Shown here: piece after piece, positions 1 through 7,955 of the stretch | Layout: each line of letters starts with the position of its first letter | How positions within the stretch are numbered: the stretch's first letter is position 1 | Assembly (NCBI GenBank): GCA_016290995.1 | Contig: JAEEVR010000009.1 | Coordinates: 1 to 64,000 of the forward strand | DNA: 64,000 nucleotides | DNA from: Treponema sp. | GTDB taxonomy: Bacteria; Spirochaetota; Spirochaetia; Treponematales; Treponemataceae | Reading direction: 5' to 3' | Position numbers and translations under genes: made by a program | The notes under the pieces: model-generated | What the model saw: the letters and a program-made list of their open reading frames with translations, nothing else | Database searches by the model: none | What the model was told of the DNA's origin: nothing

Positions 1-721
1 ATGGGTTTTTCAGAAACTCTTCAATCTCTTCATGGAATTCTTTAGATATTTCAACCGATTTTGTATTTGCTATCCTTGGGTTTTCATCTTTTTCAAACGG
101 AATATTGGGAGCTCCATCTTTGACATATTCCTTAAAGCAATTTATGTATGCTATGGTGTTAAATGCAAGACGATAAAATTTCATTGCCAGTTTTTGATCA
201 TCACGAATTTTTTCGGCAGGCATTTTTAATAAGTGGTTGAATTGTTCTTCTGTCAACATAAGGGCATTTTCTCGTTCAGCAACAAGATTGAAACTGCCGT
301 TTATTATTTGACAATTGAATGAGTAACCATATTTTTCATAAGGAATATGTATACAAAATGGAAAATCGATTATTTCAGATTGGTGCTCACCTGACCAATC
401 TGAAACAGGATAGAAATTGCCGTTTTCTTTTATGTAGGATTTTAAGTCATTGTAATCCATAAGGTCACAACCACAAAGGAAATCTCTAAGCTTTTTGTCC
501 ATAAAATATAGATGTAAGGTTCGACCTGTTACATCATTGTTAAGGAGTAATGATAGATTTGTTTGCAATACAGTATTGTAGTTGTTTTGAGGTGATAAAA
601 GTGTTTGTTTTCCTATGTATTCTAATCCTTGGTATTCTGTCCAATGCATCTTTTTGCATACAGTTCTAAGAGTTTCCCATTCGGCAACGAGGCATTTGCT
701 CCAACGTATTTTTTTAGCCAT
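1..721 (-). CDS. Unrecognised protein, C-terminus cut by window edge
   Basis: An open frame runs from an ATG at 721-719 to the window edge without a stop (240 codons), preceded by a strong GGAGG at 730-734, 8 nt from the ATG. The product begins MAKKIRWSKCLVAEWETLRT and is mixed alpha/beta-looking, with no signal peptide or membrane segment. A basic/aromatic stretch near residues 180-205 (QKLAMKFYRLAFNTIAYIN) is followed by a Lys/Glu-rich tail. I do not recognise the family. It is the third gene of the RNase III/HNH operon (24 bp after the HNH stop) and shares that operon's AT-rich composition, so it probably works with those two proteins. That link is inference from position only. Confidence 0.7.
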   Translation of the reverse strand, partial: MAKKIRWSKCLVAEWETLRTVCKKMHWTEYQGLEYIGKQTLLSPQNNYNTVLQTNLSLLLNNDVTGRTLHLYFMDKKLRDFLCGCDLMDYNDLKSYIKENGNFYPVSDWSGEHQSEIIDFPFCIHIPYEKYGYSFNCQIINGSFNLVAERENALMLTEEQFNHLLKMPAEKIRDDQKLAMKFYRLAFNTIAYINCFKEYVKDGAPNIPFEKDENPRIANTKSVEISKEFHEEIEEFLKNP

Positions 722-745
722 TTTTATTTCCTCCTTTTATCCTTC

Positions 746-1738
746 TCAGCACAGGTCGTCAAAAACTTGGCCGCCAGTCCATTCTTTACCTTGCAGTACT
801 GTAAAATACTTTTGTGAGCTGTCTTCATGGAAACAGGATCTGTATAACTCATGGACAAATGTATTGTTTACAAGAGAGATAATCATAACATGATACGGTT
901 TTATTGTTTCCACCGCTGATTTTGTTCTTACGATTATTTTATCGTTGTGAATTGCAGCTTCCGCTACCAATGAATGAGAATATTTGGTTTCAAAAAACAA
1001 AGCGTCAGGTTTTAGATTGGCTAGGTATTCCTCTAAACTGTGTTCGTGATTTCCACTGGGGCAACAAGGATATTTGGACGGAAGTCTCATTCGCGTTTTA
1101 TCATGAACTGCGTTTTCTGTCTCTGTGTAGACCAGATGATTGTCTTTGTTGTTGTCGGCAAAGAATCGTCTTTGGTAAATCCACTCGCCAATTTTTCCTC
1201 TTTTTTCTGTTGCTGGAATTGTGTCTTCTTCTGCCCAATGAAGAAGATTTTCATAACAGTTTCTGCCCTCTTGCGGAGTAACAGTTCGCATCCAACTTAT
1301 GTCTGACGGTAAATTGTTGAGGTTATGTAAAATTTCAATGTGCTGTAAAACATAGTCGATTGTTTTTCCTGTCCGTTGCATAATTTTTTTACAAGTGATT
1401 GGATTGAGAATTATATTTTCAAGTTTTGTAACCCATCGTAAGTTTTCTGGTCTGTTATCTTGTTTGTTTGTGTTTTTGTGGTCTACGATATGTCCATTTG
1501 TTGGAGCTTTCCCATGAAATGCTGTTGCAACGATTCTATGAACTCTGACACCAGAAAGAAGCAAATATCCATTGTTCTTGTCTACCTTTCCAAAGGTCCA
1601 TTCATTATCGTTTCTTCTCTTTCTTGCATTTTCTCCCGAATGTCGCATAATCGCTCCGTTGTCACGGACTGAATAAGTTTCATTTTTGTAAACGCAAATT
1701 TTTTCTTGTGTGTAGTTGTTTATGTCTTGTGTAGTCAT
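746..1738 (-). CDS. HNH endonuclease-like protein with unknown C-terminal domain
   Basis: 330 residues. The N-terminal third (about 1-110) looks like a phage/homing-type HNH_3 nuclease: a NUMOD-like SVRDNGAIMR segment, then VHRIVATAFHG (H67), IVDHKN (H87) and NRPENLRWVT (N95-N99), the usual H-N-N pattern. Residues about 115-330 form a larger domain I do not recognise, with a CCPSGNHEH motif and many aromatic residues. Its ATG shares the A of the upstream TAA stop (TAATG), so it is translationally coupled to the RNase III-like gene. An HNH domain points to DNA nicking or cleavage. The long extra domain and the RNase partner make a plain homing endonuclease less likely. A role in defence or in a mobile element is inference. 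Confidence 0.75.
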   Translation of the reverse strand: MTTQDINNYTQEKICVYKNETYSVRDNGAIMRHSGENARKRRNDNEWTFGKVDKNNGYLLLSGVRVHRIVATAFHGKAPTNGHIVDHKNTNKQDNRPENLRWVTKLENIILNPITCKKIMQRTGKTIDYVLQHIEILHNLNNLPSDISWMRTVTPQEGRNCYENLLHWAEEDTIPATEKRGKIGEWIYQRRFFADNNKDNHLVYTETENAVHDKTRMRLPSKYPCCPSGNHEHSLEEYLANLKPDALFFETKYSHSLVAEAAIHNDKIIVRTKSAVETIKPYHVMIISLVNNTFVHELYRSCFHEDSSQKYFTVLQGKEWTGGQVFDDLC

Positions 1739-2850
1739 TATTTTTTCTCCTTGTTCTTGTTGAGAGTGATTTCTTCACCGATAAAGTAGGACAACGCCTC
1801 AGCGGCGGCTTTTTGTTTTGCTGTTTTTTTTGAAATGTCGCTCTCTTGAATTGGCCATTCCGCTTCCACTAATTTGCATGTGCATCGCCAGATAGGATTG
1901 CCATTTTTATCATGGGTTTCTGAAAACTCAAATGAGGGTTCTCTTATCAATCCTTTTTGTTGTAATTCATGAAGTTGGCTGGCGGCGTGTTCTGGGTCGA
2001 TTTTTGAAATTACTTTAATTATTTTGTCACGGCGCAAAATCCATTCATAATACAATTTTGCAGCATATCTTATTGATTCGGGTTTTGTTGCGCTATATGT
2101 TGGATTATAAGAAAATAGTGATGTTCTTATGTTACGAATCTCAAAGGAGTATCTTTCTTCATGAGGGTAGATTTTGTTGTTTAATCCAAATGGATTTTGG
2201 TATGGTAACGATATGTGGATAGCTTGTTCTTGTAACGGCAGGCTCCAGTTTTGTAAGTTTTCGACTTGCATTCGCGGCCATAGCAAATCATCTTTTGCTA
2301 TTGGCAGCTCCCAACCATGCTTTCTGCATTCCTCCTCAAGTTTTTCTACGTAGTTTTCGTAAAAATCCGACGTAGAAAAAAGTTTTTCGCAGACATTTTT
2401 GATGTATTCATTATTCCAATTGCTATCGATAGCAACCGCGCCTACAATTGCTTCGAATAAATCTTCGCAAACAGAATTGCTTTTTCGCGCTTCGTTTTTC
2501 TCATCGCTAGAACTTATGAATAGGAGTTCTTCAAGTTCCAAATTTTTTATGCTGTTGGCTAAGTTCTCTTTTCTAGCAAACCATGAACGAATTTCAGAAA
2601 GTTCCCCTTCGCTTTTTTCTGATATGTATTCTGTTTTTTCAACTTTTCCAAAAGCGTTATACATTCGTTGGCATAAGTAGGCATTCAGCGCGGCGTCGCC
2701 ATAAAATTCAAGAACTTCGTTGTCGGCAATGCCAGGGTGTTCTTGCGCGTATGATTTGCGCGTGAATGCTTGTTTAAGCAGTCCTGCATTCTTAAAATTA
2801 TATCCAATTTGTTTTTGGATAGTCTCAGAATCAAAAGTTTCTTTTTTCAT
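1738..2850 (-). CDS. RNase III-like protein with dsRNA-binding domain
   Basis: 370 residues, longer than the usual ~230-residue housekeeping RNase III. Residues about 10-160 form an RNase III domain: the signature NEVLEFYGDAAL carries E45, E48 and D52, and EDLFEAIVGA carries D130 and E133, so the acidic catalytic set looks complete. A middle region (about 170-285) rich in Trp/Tyr/Pro is not part of standard RNase III. Residues about 288-360 look like a dsRNA-binding domain (LHELQQKGLI ... KTAKQKAAAEALSYF). The SD is AGGAG at 2856-2860. It heads a coupled operon with an HNH protein and is AT-rich, unlike the rest of the window. It is therefore probably an accessory paralogue rather than the cell's rRNA-processing enzyme. 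Confidence 0.82.
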   Translation of the reverse strand: MKKETFDSETIQKQIGYNFKNAGLLKQAFTRKSYAQEHPGIADNEVLEFYGDAALNAYLCQRMYNAFGKVEKTEYISEKSEGELSEIRSWFARKENLANSIKNLELEELLFISSSDEKNEARKSNSVCEDLFEAIVGAVAIDSNWNNEYIKNVCEKLFSTSDFYENYVEKLEEECRKHGWELPIAKDDLLWPRMQVENLQNWSLPLQEQAIHISLPYQNPFGLNNKIYPHEERYSFEIRNIRTSLFSYNPTYSATKPESIRYAAKLYYEWILRRDKIIKVISKIDPEHAASQLHELQQKGLIREPSFEFSETHDKNGNPIWRCTCKLVEAEWPIQESDISKKTAKQKAAAEALSYFIGEEITLNKNKEKK

Positions 2851-2858
2851 AAAGAACT

Positions 2859-2897
2859 CCTAAAAGTAAATTTAGGCGCAATGCTATTATCAGCATT
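2859..2897 (-). promoter_or_regulatory. Leader hairpin and palindrome upstream of the RNase III-like operon
   Basis: CCTAAA (2859-2864) and TTTAGG (2871-2876) are inverted repeats. In the minus-strand mRNA the distal arm overlaps the AGGAG ribosome site, so the hairpin could mask it. Just upstream, AATGCT-attatc-AGCATT (2880-2897) is a perfect palindrome whose loop, read on the minus strand, is GATAAT, a possible -10. Both are direct observations; a regulatory role is inference. The remainder of the gap to 3186 is AT-rich and I see no further gene in it. Confidence 0.4.
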
Positions 2898-3186
2898 ATT
2901 TTTTGAGAAATTTAACTGACGATTGGCATTTTAAGAAAACAGAAAATGGAGAACTAAGAAGACCTTGATTGCTGCGCGCAACTTGCATCGACACGCGACA
3001 TTCAAAATGATTTTAGATCATATTTGCGGCTTTCTTACGCCTTTGATCAAAATATAATACAAAATTCCGTTCCCGTCAAGAAAAAATAAAAATTTTTCAA
3101 TTTTTCCTCAAAAAAAAGCCAAACTCTTTAAAAAAAACTCTATCTATATGTATGAAAAAACATTGCGTAAAGCAAAAGGAGTTTAT

Positions 3187-3906
3187 ATGGAAAATGCGCG
3201 CGAAGAGACGCCTGAAGAAAAGTGGGAAAAAGCCACCATCGCAAATAACTTTATTTTCTACAAAGTTATACGCCGCTACGCGTCGTTTTGCTAGTGGTAA
3301 TATTTACGTGTCCGCTCACGCGGACTACTGGCAATGAGCAACAATCCTGACACAAAGGAACTGCCTGAGCGCGCCCGCTATTATCAAGGCGTGATTGATG
3401 TGGATTTGTTAAAATCTGGACAGGATTACAAGGAACTTAGGACTTCGTTCATCGTATTTATTTGTATTGACGATGTTTTTGACAAAGGGCTTGCAAAGTA
3501 CACTTTTGAAAATTTGTGTCGTGAAGATCCAAAAATAAAAATGAACGACAGGGCCTACAAATACTTTTTTATTTCCCAAAACTGTGATAAACTGTTGAAT
3601 GAAAGGCAAAAGGCGTTTCTGCAAATGGTCGCAAGCAATAAAAGTTGCGACGCTTTTACGGACAAAGTCAAGAAGCTTGTGGACAACGCCAAGCGCAACA
3701 CTCAATGGAGGAAGCAGTATATGGACTGGGAACGCGAAAAGACTCGCTCATATAACAGGGGCAGGGAAGAGCATGCTTTGGAAAGCGCCAAAAATCTTCT
3801 TGCCATGAATGTTTTGACTCCAGAACAAATCGCTCAAGCCCTCAACCTTTCCCTTGAGCAAGTGTTGCAGCTTCAAAAAGAAGCGCAAGCGTCCGTTACC
3901 GCGTAA
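3187..3906 (+). pseudogene. Decayed Rpn-family nuclease/transposase remnant
   Basis: An AGGAG and an ATG at 3187 start MENAREETPEEKWEKATIAN, the typical N-terminus of Rpn (recombination-promoting nuclease, PD-(D/E)XK transposase-like) proteins, but this frame stops at 3292 (TAG). The family resumes in another frame at 3334 with KELPERARYYQGVIDVDLL, FICIDDVF and the usual C-terminal HTH-like TPEQIAQALNLSLEQVLQL, running to the stop at 3906. The segment between, which should hold the catalytic D..ExK core, is missing: only about 40 bp separate the two parts. The gene is therefore frameshifted, internally deleted and almost certainly dead as a nuclease. The 190-residue C-terminal fragment could still be translated. 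Confidence 0.75.
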
Positions 3907-3912
3907 CTTCCT

Positions 3913-4581
3913 ATGGACTACAGCTACATTTTTTCTTCCGCAAAGCCGCTAAAAGAAAAGTTCGCGGACTTTGGATTTAAAAAACGCGAGGGCTCTTATG
4001 TTTGCAAAAAGACTATTGCGGGCGGCGACTTTTACGCGACGCTTGCGATTTGCGGAGAAACTTTGACAGCGCAAGTTTACGATTCCGCCACGGACGAACT
4101 TTACACTCCCTTTGACATGGCAAGGGCCCGCGGAGCTTTTGTCGCGGCTGTTAGGGAAGAAGTCCAAAAAATCGTTGACGACTTTTGCGCGCGCTGCTTT
4201 GAGTCAAAAGACATCCACAAAAAATACGTTGACTTTATCGAGCGCCAATTTAAATGCAAGGCGGATTTTCCGTGGGCGGAACAAGACGGAACGGGAAAGC
4301 GCTATTCCGACGCGGCGGTTTTCCGCTGTCCAAACAAAAAATGGTTCGCGCTTGTGATGGAAATCAGTTACAAAAATCTGGGGCTTCCAAACGACAAAAA
4401 AGTTTTTTCGGTAAACCTAAAGGCGGATCCTGAGCGCGTCGCGGATCTTGTTGACAATAAAACGATTTTTCCCGCCTACCATATGAACAAAAAGCATTGG
4501 ATAACGGTTTTGCTTACAAGCGCGACGGACTTTGACCTTTTGCGCTCGCTGACGGAACGTAGCCGAGCTTTGGTTAGTTGA
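3913..4581 (+). CDS. MmcQ/YjbR family protein
   Basis: 222 residues. The C-terminal half matches the YjbR/MmcQ fold: KKWFALVMEI, then VNLKADPERVADLVDN, then a PAYHMNKKHWITVLL segment, the family's hallmark Pro-x-Tyr-His-Met-x-Lys-x-His-Trp. The family binds DNA in a CyaY-like fold, and its cellular role is poorly known. The N-terminal ~100 residues extend beyond the usual ~120-residue members. It starts 6 bp after the Rpn remnant stop without a clear SD, and its 3' end overlaps the convergent GH3 gene by 8 bp. Confidence 0.75.
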   Translation: MDYSYIFSSAKPLKEKFADFGFKKREGSYVCKKTIAGGDFYATLAICGETLTAQVYDSATDELYTPFDMARARGAFVAAVREEVQKIVDDFCARCFESKDIHKKYVDFIERQFKCKADFPWAEQDGTGKRYSDAAVFRCPNKKWFALVMEISYKNLGLPNDKKVFSVNLKADPERVADLVDNKTIFPAYHMNKKHWITVLLTSATDFDLLRSLTERSRALVS

Positions 4582-6316
4582 TCGGTTCCGTTCCCGGCGG
4601 AACGAATTCGCCGGCGGCCGCTCCGACCAAGGCTTCCAACGCGTAGGGCGAATAGGAGTAGCCCAAAAGAATTGTGTCGGCCCAGTCAAAGTCTTTTACC
4701 AGCACCGGAGACATTATCGCAAAGATGACGACGCGCTTTCTGCCGGCGATCGCGCTTAGGCTTTTGGCGACGGCCGCGCTGTTTTGGTCGGCCACGCACA
4801 TTATGATTGTGTCGTAGCCTTGCGCCGTTGACAAGATGTTTTCGGCGGCCCATTGAGTTTCGTTGGGGCCCATCGCGTAGTTAAAGCGGAACTCTCCGCT
4901 ATTGGGCCAGCGCTCTTTTCCAGCCTTAAAAAATTGCGGCTCGCTTCCGCAAAGCAAAACTTTTCCCGCGGACTCTTTTGTAAAGGGAAGCGACTTCTTT
5001 TTTAGAGCGGTGATGGAACGGCAGGCTTGGTCCAAGAAAAATTTTTGGCCTTCCTTGTCGGGGATGCGCTGGTCGATTTGGTTTTCGTCAGGGTAAAGGG
5101 GAGCGGTGTTCTTGCCCTTGTAATAGTTCAGCTTTGCAAGGATTACGCGGCGGGCGGCGGTCACGACCTTTTGCCTAAAGTCTGTGTCGCGCTTCATCGA
5201 AGCGATTACGCCGGTCCAAAGCGGCTCGTCAAGCTGCGCGGTGGTGGAAGAAATCACGATGTCGTTTCCCGCGTCGATCGCCATCTTAAACGCGCGGGAG
5301 ACCGAGCCCGCGTACATTGTGGCTCCGTTCATCATCATGTCGTCCGTGATGATAAGCCCCTTGTAGCCCAGCTGCTTTCGCAAAATTTCGGTCAAAAAGT
5401 ATTCGCTAAGGCTGGCCGGCTCGCCGTTGGGGCGTAGTTGCGGAAAGCTTAAGTGTCCGCTCATTATCGCCGGAACGTCGTTTTGTATCAAATATTTAAA
5501 CGGAACCAACTCGCGGTTCTCAAAAGTTTTTTGGTCGATGTTGATGCTGGGCAGGAACAGGTGCGAGTCGTTTTGCGTGTCGCCGTGGCCCGGAAAATGT
5601 TTTGCCGTCGGAATCACGCCGGCGTCTAGGCAGCCCTTTGCCCAAGCCGCCCCAAGGATTCCCGCGATGCGAGCGTTCTCTCCAAAGGAGCGCGTTCCGA
5701 TGATCGTGGAATTTTTGTCAGTGTACAAATCGATTGTCGGCGCGAAATTCATGTTGATGCCAAGCGCGGCGATTTCTCGGTTGATGTAATAGCCGGAGTA
5801 ATACGCGTCGTAAGGATAGCCGCTCGCGCCGATCGACAAGTTGCCGGGCGTGATGGATGTGTTTCCCTTAACGTGGCGGATCCAGCCGCCTTCTTGGTCG
5901 GTGGCGACAAAGAGCGGTATTTGCAGCTTTCGCTTTTGCGCCTTTTGCTGCAGCGTTTTAACCGAACGCGCAACAAGCGTCGTGTTGTCCGTGTTCCAGC
6001 CAAAAACTTTTACGCTTCCCAAGCCGCGCGACGAGACCCATTCGTTTAAAAGGTCGCTCGGCTCCGCGCCCGCCCAACCGAACATCAAGATTTGCGAATA
6101 TAATTCTTCGTCGCTCATTCTGGCCACAAGCGCGTCGGCCAATTCTTCGTTGGGGTAGTCGCTCCAAAAGTTTATGTCGTCTTGCGCGGCTGCGTTTTTG
6201 GGGAACGCAAGCAAAAGCGCCAACGCGAAAGCAAGCGCCGTCGCGAACGAGGCGGCGGTTTTTTTGGCCTGGAAATAATTTTTGCTTTTGGACATTTTTG
6301 TTATGGCGGCTTTCAT
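4574..6316 (-). CDS. Secreted GH3 glycosidase, NagZ-like
   Basis: 580 residues with an N-terminal export signal (hydrophobic stretch about 20-40, likely cleaved after NAAA). The GH3 barrel shows ATDQEGGWIRH (substrate loop, about 139-148), TAKHFPGHGDT (238-247, the KH(F/S)PGHG motif carrying the NagZ-type His) and IITDDMMMNG (D325 as the expected nucleophile). A second domain spans about 400-580, so it is a two-domain GH3 rather than minimal NagZ. It probably releases beta-linked N-acetylglucosamine from peptidoglycan or other glycans outside the cytoplasm; substrate is inferred. It starts 2 bp after trxB and is presumably cotranscribed with it. Confidence 0.85.
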   Translation of the reverse strand: MKAAITKMSKSKNYFQAKKTAASFATALAFALALLLAFPKNAAAQDDINFWSDYPNEELADALVARMSDEELYSQILMFGWAGAEPSDLLNEWVSSRGLGSVKVFGWNTDNTTLVARSVKTLQQKAQKRKLQIPLFVATDQEGGWIRHVKGNTSITPGNLSIGASGYPYDAYYSGYYINREIAALGINMNFAPTIDLYTDKNSTIIGTRSFGENARIAGILGAAWAKGCLDAGVIPTAKHFPGHGDTQNDSHLFLPSINIDQKTFENRELVPFKYLIQNDVPAIMSGHLSFPQLRPNGEPASLSEYFLTEILRKQLGYKGLIITDDMMMNGATMYAGSVSRAFKMAIDAGNDIVISSTTAQLDEPLWTGVIASMKRDTDFRQKVVTAARRVILAKLNYYKGKNTAPLYPDENQIDQRIPDKEGQKFFLDQACRSITALKKKSLPFTKESAGKVLLCGSEPQFFKAGKERWPNSGEFRFNYAMGPNETQWAAENILSTAQGYDTIIMCVADQNSAAVAKSLSAIAGRKRVVIFAIMSPVLVKDFDWADTILLGYSYSPYALEALVGAAAGEFVPPGTEPIN

Positions 6317-6318
6317 TT

Positions 6319-7251
6319 TTAATTCAGGCTCCGAATGTATTCCGCCGCTTCAAAGGCCGCGATCGCTCCGTCGCTTGTGGCCGTGACAACTTGGCGGAAG
6401 GGTTTGGAACGAACGTCGCCCGCCGCGTATAGGCCGGGAATCGTGGTTTGCATTTTTTCGTCGGTGACGATGTATCCGGCCTGGTCCGTTTTTAGCATTG
6501 AGATCAATTCGTTTTTAGGAAGCATTCCCACGCTGACAAAAACTGCCGCGGCGGGCATTTCGGTTAGTGACCCGTCTTGGACGTTTTTTAAAACGATTGA
6601 CTCAACCCTTTGGCCGCCCTTGATTTCTTGGACAACGCTGTTCCACAATACCGTGATTTTTGGGTTGGCTAAAACTCTGTCGGCGACGGCCTTTTGGGCG
6701 CGCAATTGGTCGCGGCGGTGGACCAAAAAAACTTTTTCGGCCAGCTGCGAAAGATAGTTGGCTTCGTCGCAAGCGGCGTCTCCGCCTCCGATTACAAAAA
6801 TAGTTTTGTTCCTAAAAAGCGGGCCGTCGCAAACGGCGCAGTAGCTGACTCCTCGGCCTTCAAGTTCCTTCTCGCCGGGAACATCGAGTTTCTTGTGTTC
6901 CGCTCCGGTCGCCAAAACGACAGCCTTTGCGGAGTATTTTCCTTTTGAAGTTTCGATTTCAAATTTATCTTTGATTTTGTCGATTGATTTTACTTGGGCG
7001 CTTTGGATTTGCGCTCCAAAGGCTTTGGCCTGTTCCTGCATCGTTTGAATAAAAGCAAAGCCGTTTGCCGCGGGAAAAACGCCGGGGTAGTTTTCCAAGC
7101 CCGCGATTTTTAGGACTTGGCCGCCCGCGACCGAAAGGTCCAGCGCCAGCGCCTTTAGTCCCGAGCGCGCCGCGTATTGTACGGCCGCAAGGCCTGCCGC
7201 TCCCGCTCCGATAGAAATAAAGTCGTATTCGTTTTGGACATTTTCGCTCAT
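6319..7251 (-). CDS. trxB: Thioredoxin reductase
   Basis: 310 residues, normal length. FAD-binding GAGAAG lies at 15-20, the redox pair is CAVC (138-141), the NADPH-binding segment is VIGGGDAACDEANYL with HRRDQLRA, and the FAD closing motif is GLYAAGDV near the C-terminus. It reduces thioredoxin with NADPH in the cytoplasm; a trxA lies at 18195-18506. The start is supported by a promoter whose -10 box ends 6 nt upstream of the ATG; no SD is visible. Confidence 0.95.
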   Translation of the reverse strand: MSENVQNEYDFISIGAGAAGLAAVQYAARSGLKALALDLSVAGGQVLKIAGLENYPGVFPAANGFAFIQTMQEQAKAFGAQIQSAQVKSIDKIKDKFEIETSKGKYSAKAVVLATGAEHKKLDVPGEKELEGRGVSYCAVCDGPLFRNKTIFVIGGGDAACDEANYLSQLAEKVFLVHRRDQLRAQKAVADRVLANPKITVLWNSVVQEIKGGQRVESIVLKNVQDGSLTEMPAAAVFVSVGMLPKNELISMLKTDQAGYIVTDEKMQTTIPGLYAAGDVRSKPFRQVVTATSDGAIAAFEAAEYIRSLN

Positions 7252-7257
7252 TCTTTA

Positions 7258-7286
7258 ATTATAGCGAAAGACGTGTTGCTTTTCAA
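7258..7286 (-). promoter_or_regulatory. trxB promoter, predicted leaderless
   Basis: Minus strand: TTGAAA (7286-7281), 17-bp spacer, TATAAT (7263-7258), then 6 nt to the trxB ATG, which puts the A of ATG at the expected +1. The -35 abuts the -35 of the divergent HAD-gene promoter (they share base 7281). Confidence 0.75.
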
Positions 7287-7304
7287 TCAGTTTTATTTTA
7301 TTAT
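7276..7304 (+). promoter_or_regulatory. Promoter of HAD phosphatase gene, predicted leaderless
   Basis: TTGCTT (7276-7281), 17 bp, TATTAT (7299-7304), 6 nt, ATG at 7311. The G-rich GGCGGA between the -10 and the ATG is too close to the expected +1 to be a transcribed SD. Confidence 0.65.
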
Positions 7305-7310
7305 GGCGGA

Positions 7311-7955
7311 ATGGCGATAAAAACTGACGGAATTATTTTGGACATTGACGGAACGATATGGAACACCACCGGCGTGGTTTCGGGAGCGTGGAACAAGGCG
7401 ATAGCCGATTGCGGATACGACGCCGCTTTGACAGATCCCGCCTCCTTGCAAAAAGAATTCGGAAAGCCGATGAACGTCATCGCCGACGACCTGTGGCCCA
7501 ACCTTACGCAAGAGCAAAAAAACGTTTTGATGGAAAAGTGCTGCCAGCGCGAGCAGGAAGCGATAAAAGAAAACCAAGAGGACATCGCTTATCCCAAAGT
7601 CCGCCAAACGATAGAGGCGCTCTCCAACAAGTTCAAGCTTTACATCGTTTCAAACTGCCAAAGCGGCTACATAGAGTTGACGATGGAAAAAAACAAAATC
7701 GCGGATTTCATCAAAGACCATGAATGTTACGGCGATACAGGCATGGGAAAGGCCGACAACTTGCGCGACCTTGTTCGCAGGAACGGAATAAAGGCACCGG
7801 TTTACGTGGGCGACACGCAAGGCGACGCGGACGCTTGCCGCGAGGCCGGAGTAAAATTTGTTTTTGCCAGTTACGGTTTTGGGGACGTAAAGAAATTTGC
7901 GGCCAAGGTTGACCGCTTTGACCAGCTATTGGATTTGTTCCAAAACCTTGACTAA
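7311..7955 (+). CDS. HAD-superfamily phosphatase
   Basis: 214 residues. Motif I is ILDIDGTIWN (DxDGT, nucleophile D near residue 10), motif II is IVSNCQSG, and motif III/IV is PVYVGDTQGDADACREAGV. A helical cap lies between motifs I and II, as in phosphoglycolate phosphatase and beta-phosphoglucomutase relatives. The substrate cannot be assigned. It is transcribed divergently from trxB and its last 30 bp overlap the convergent threonine-synthase-like gene. Confidence 0.85.
   Translation: MAIKTDGIILDIDGTIWNTTGVVSGAWNKAIADCGYDAALTDPASLQKEFGKPMNVIADDLWPNLTQEQKNVLMEKCCQREQEAIKENQEDIAYPKVRQTIEALSNKFKLYIVSNCQSGYIELTMEKNKIADFIKDHECYGDTGMGKADNLRDLVRRNGIKAPVYVGDTQGDADACREAGVKFVFASYGFGDVKKFAAKVDRFDQLLDLFQNLD

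Noticed and set aside
1..3150. Island as a complete prophage
   Set aside because: HNH genes are common in phages, but no capsid, tail, integrase or lysis gene is visible. The left edge is cut, so this stays open, not supported.
3152..3337. 61-codon open frame at 3152
   Set aside because: It overlaps the Rpn remnant in another frame and its start lies ahead of the SD used by the Rpn N-terminal fragment at 3187. No support as a gene.
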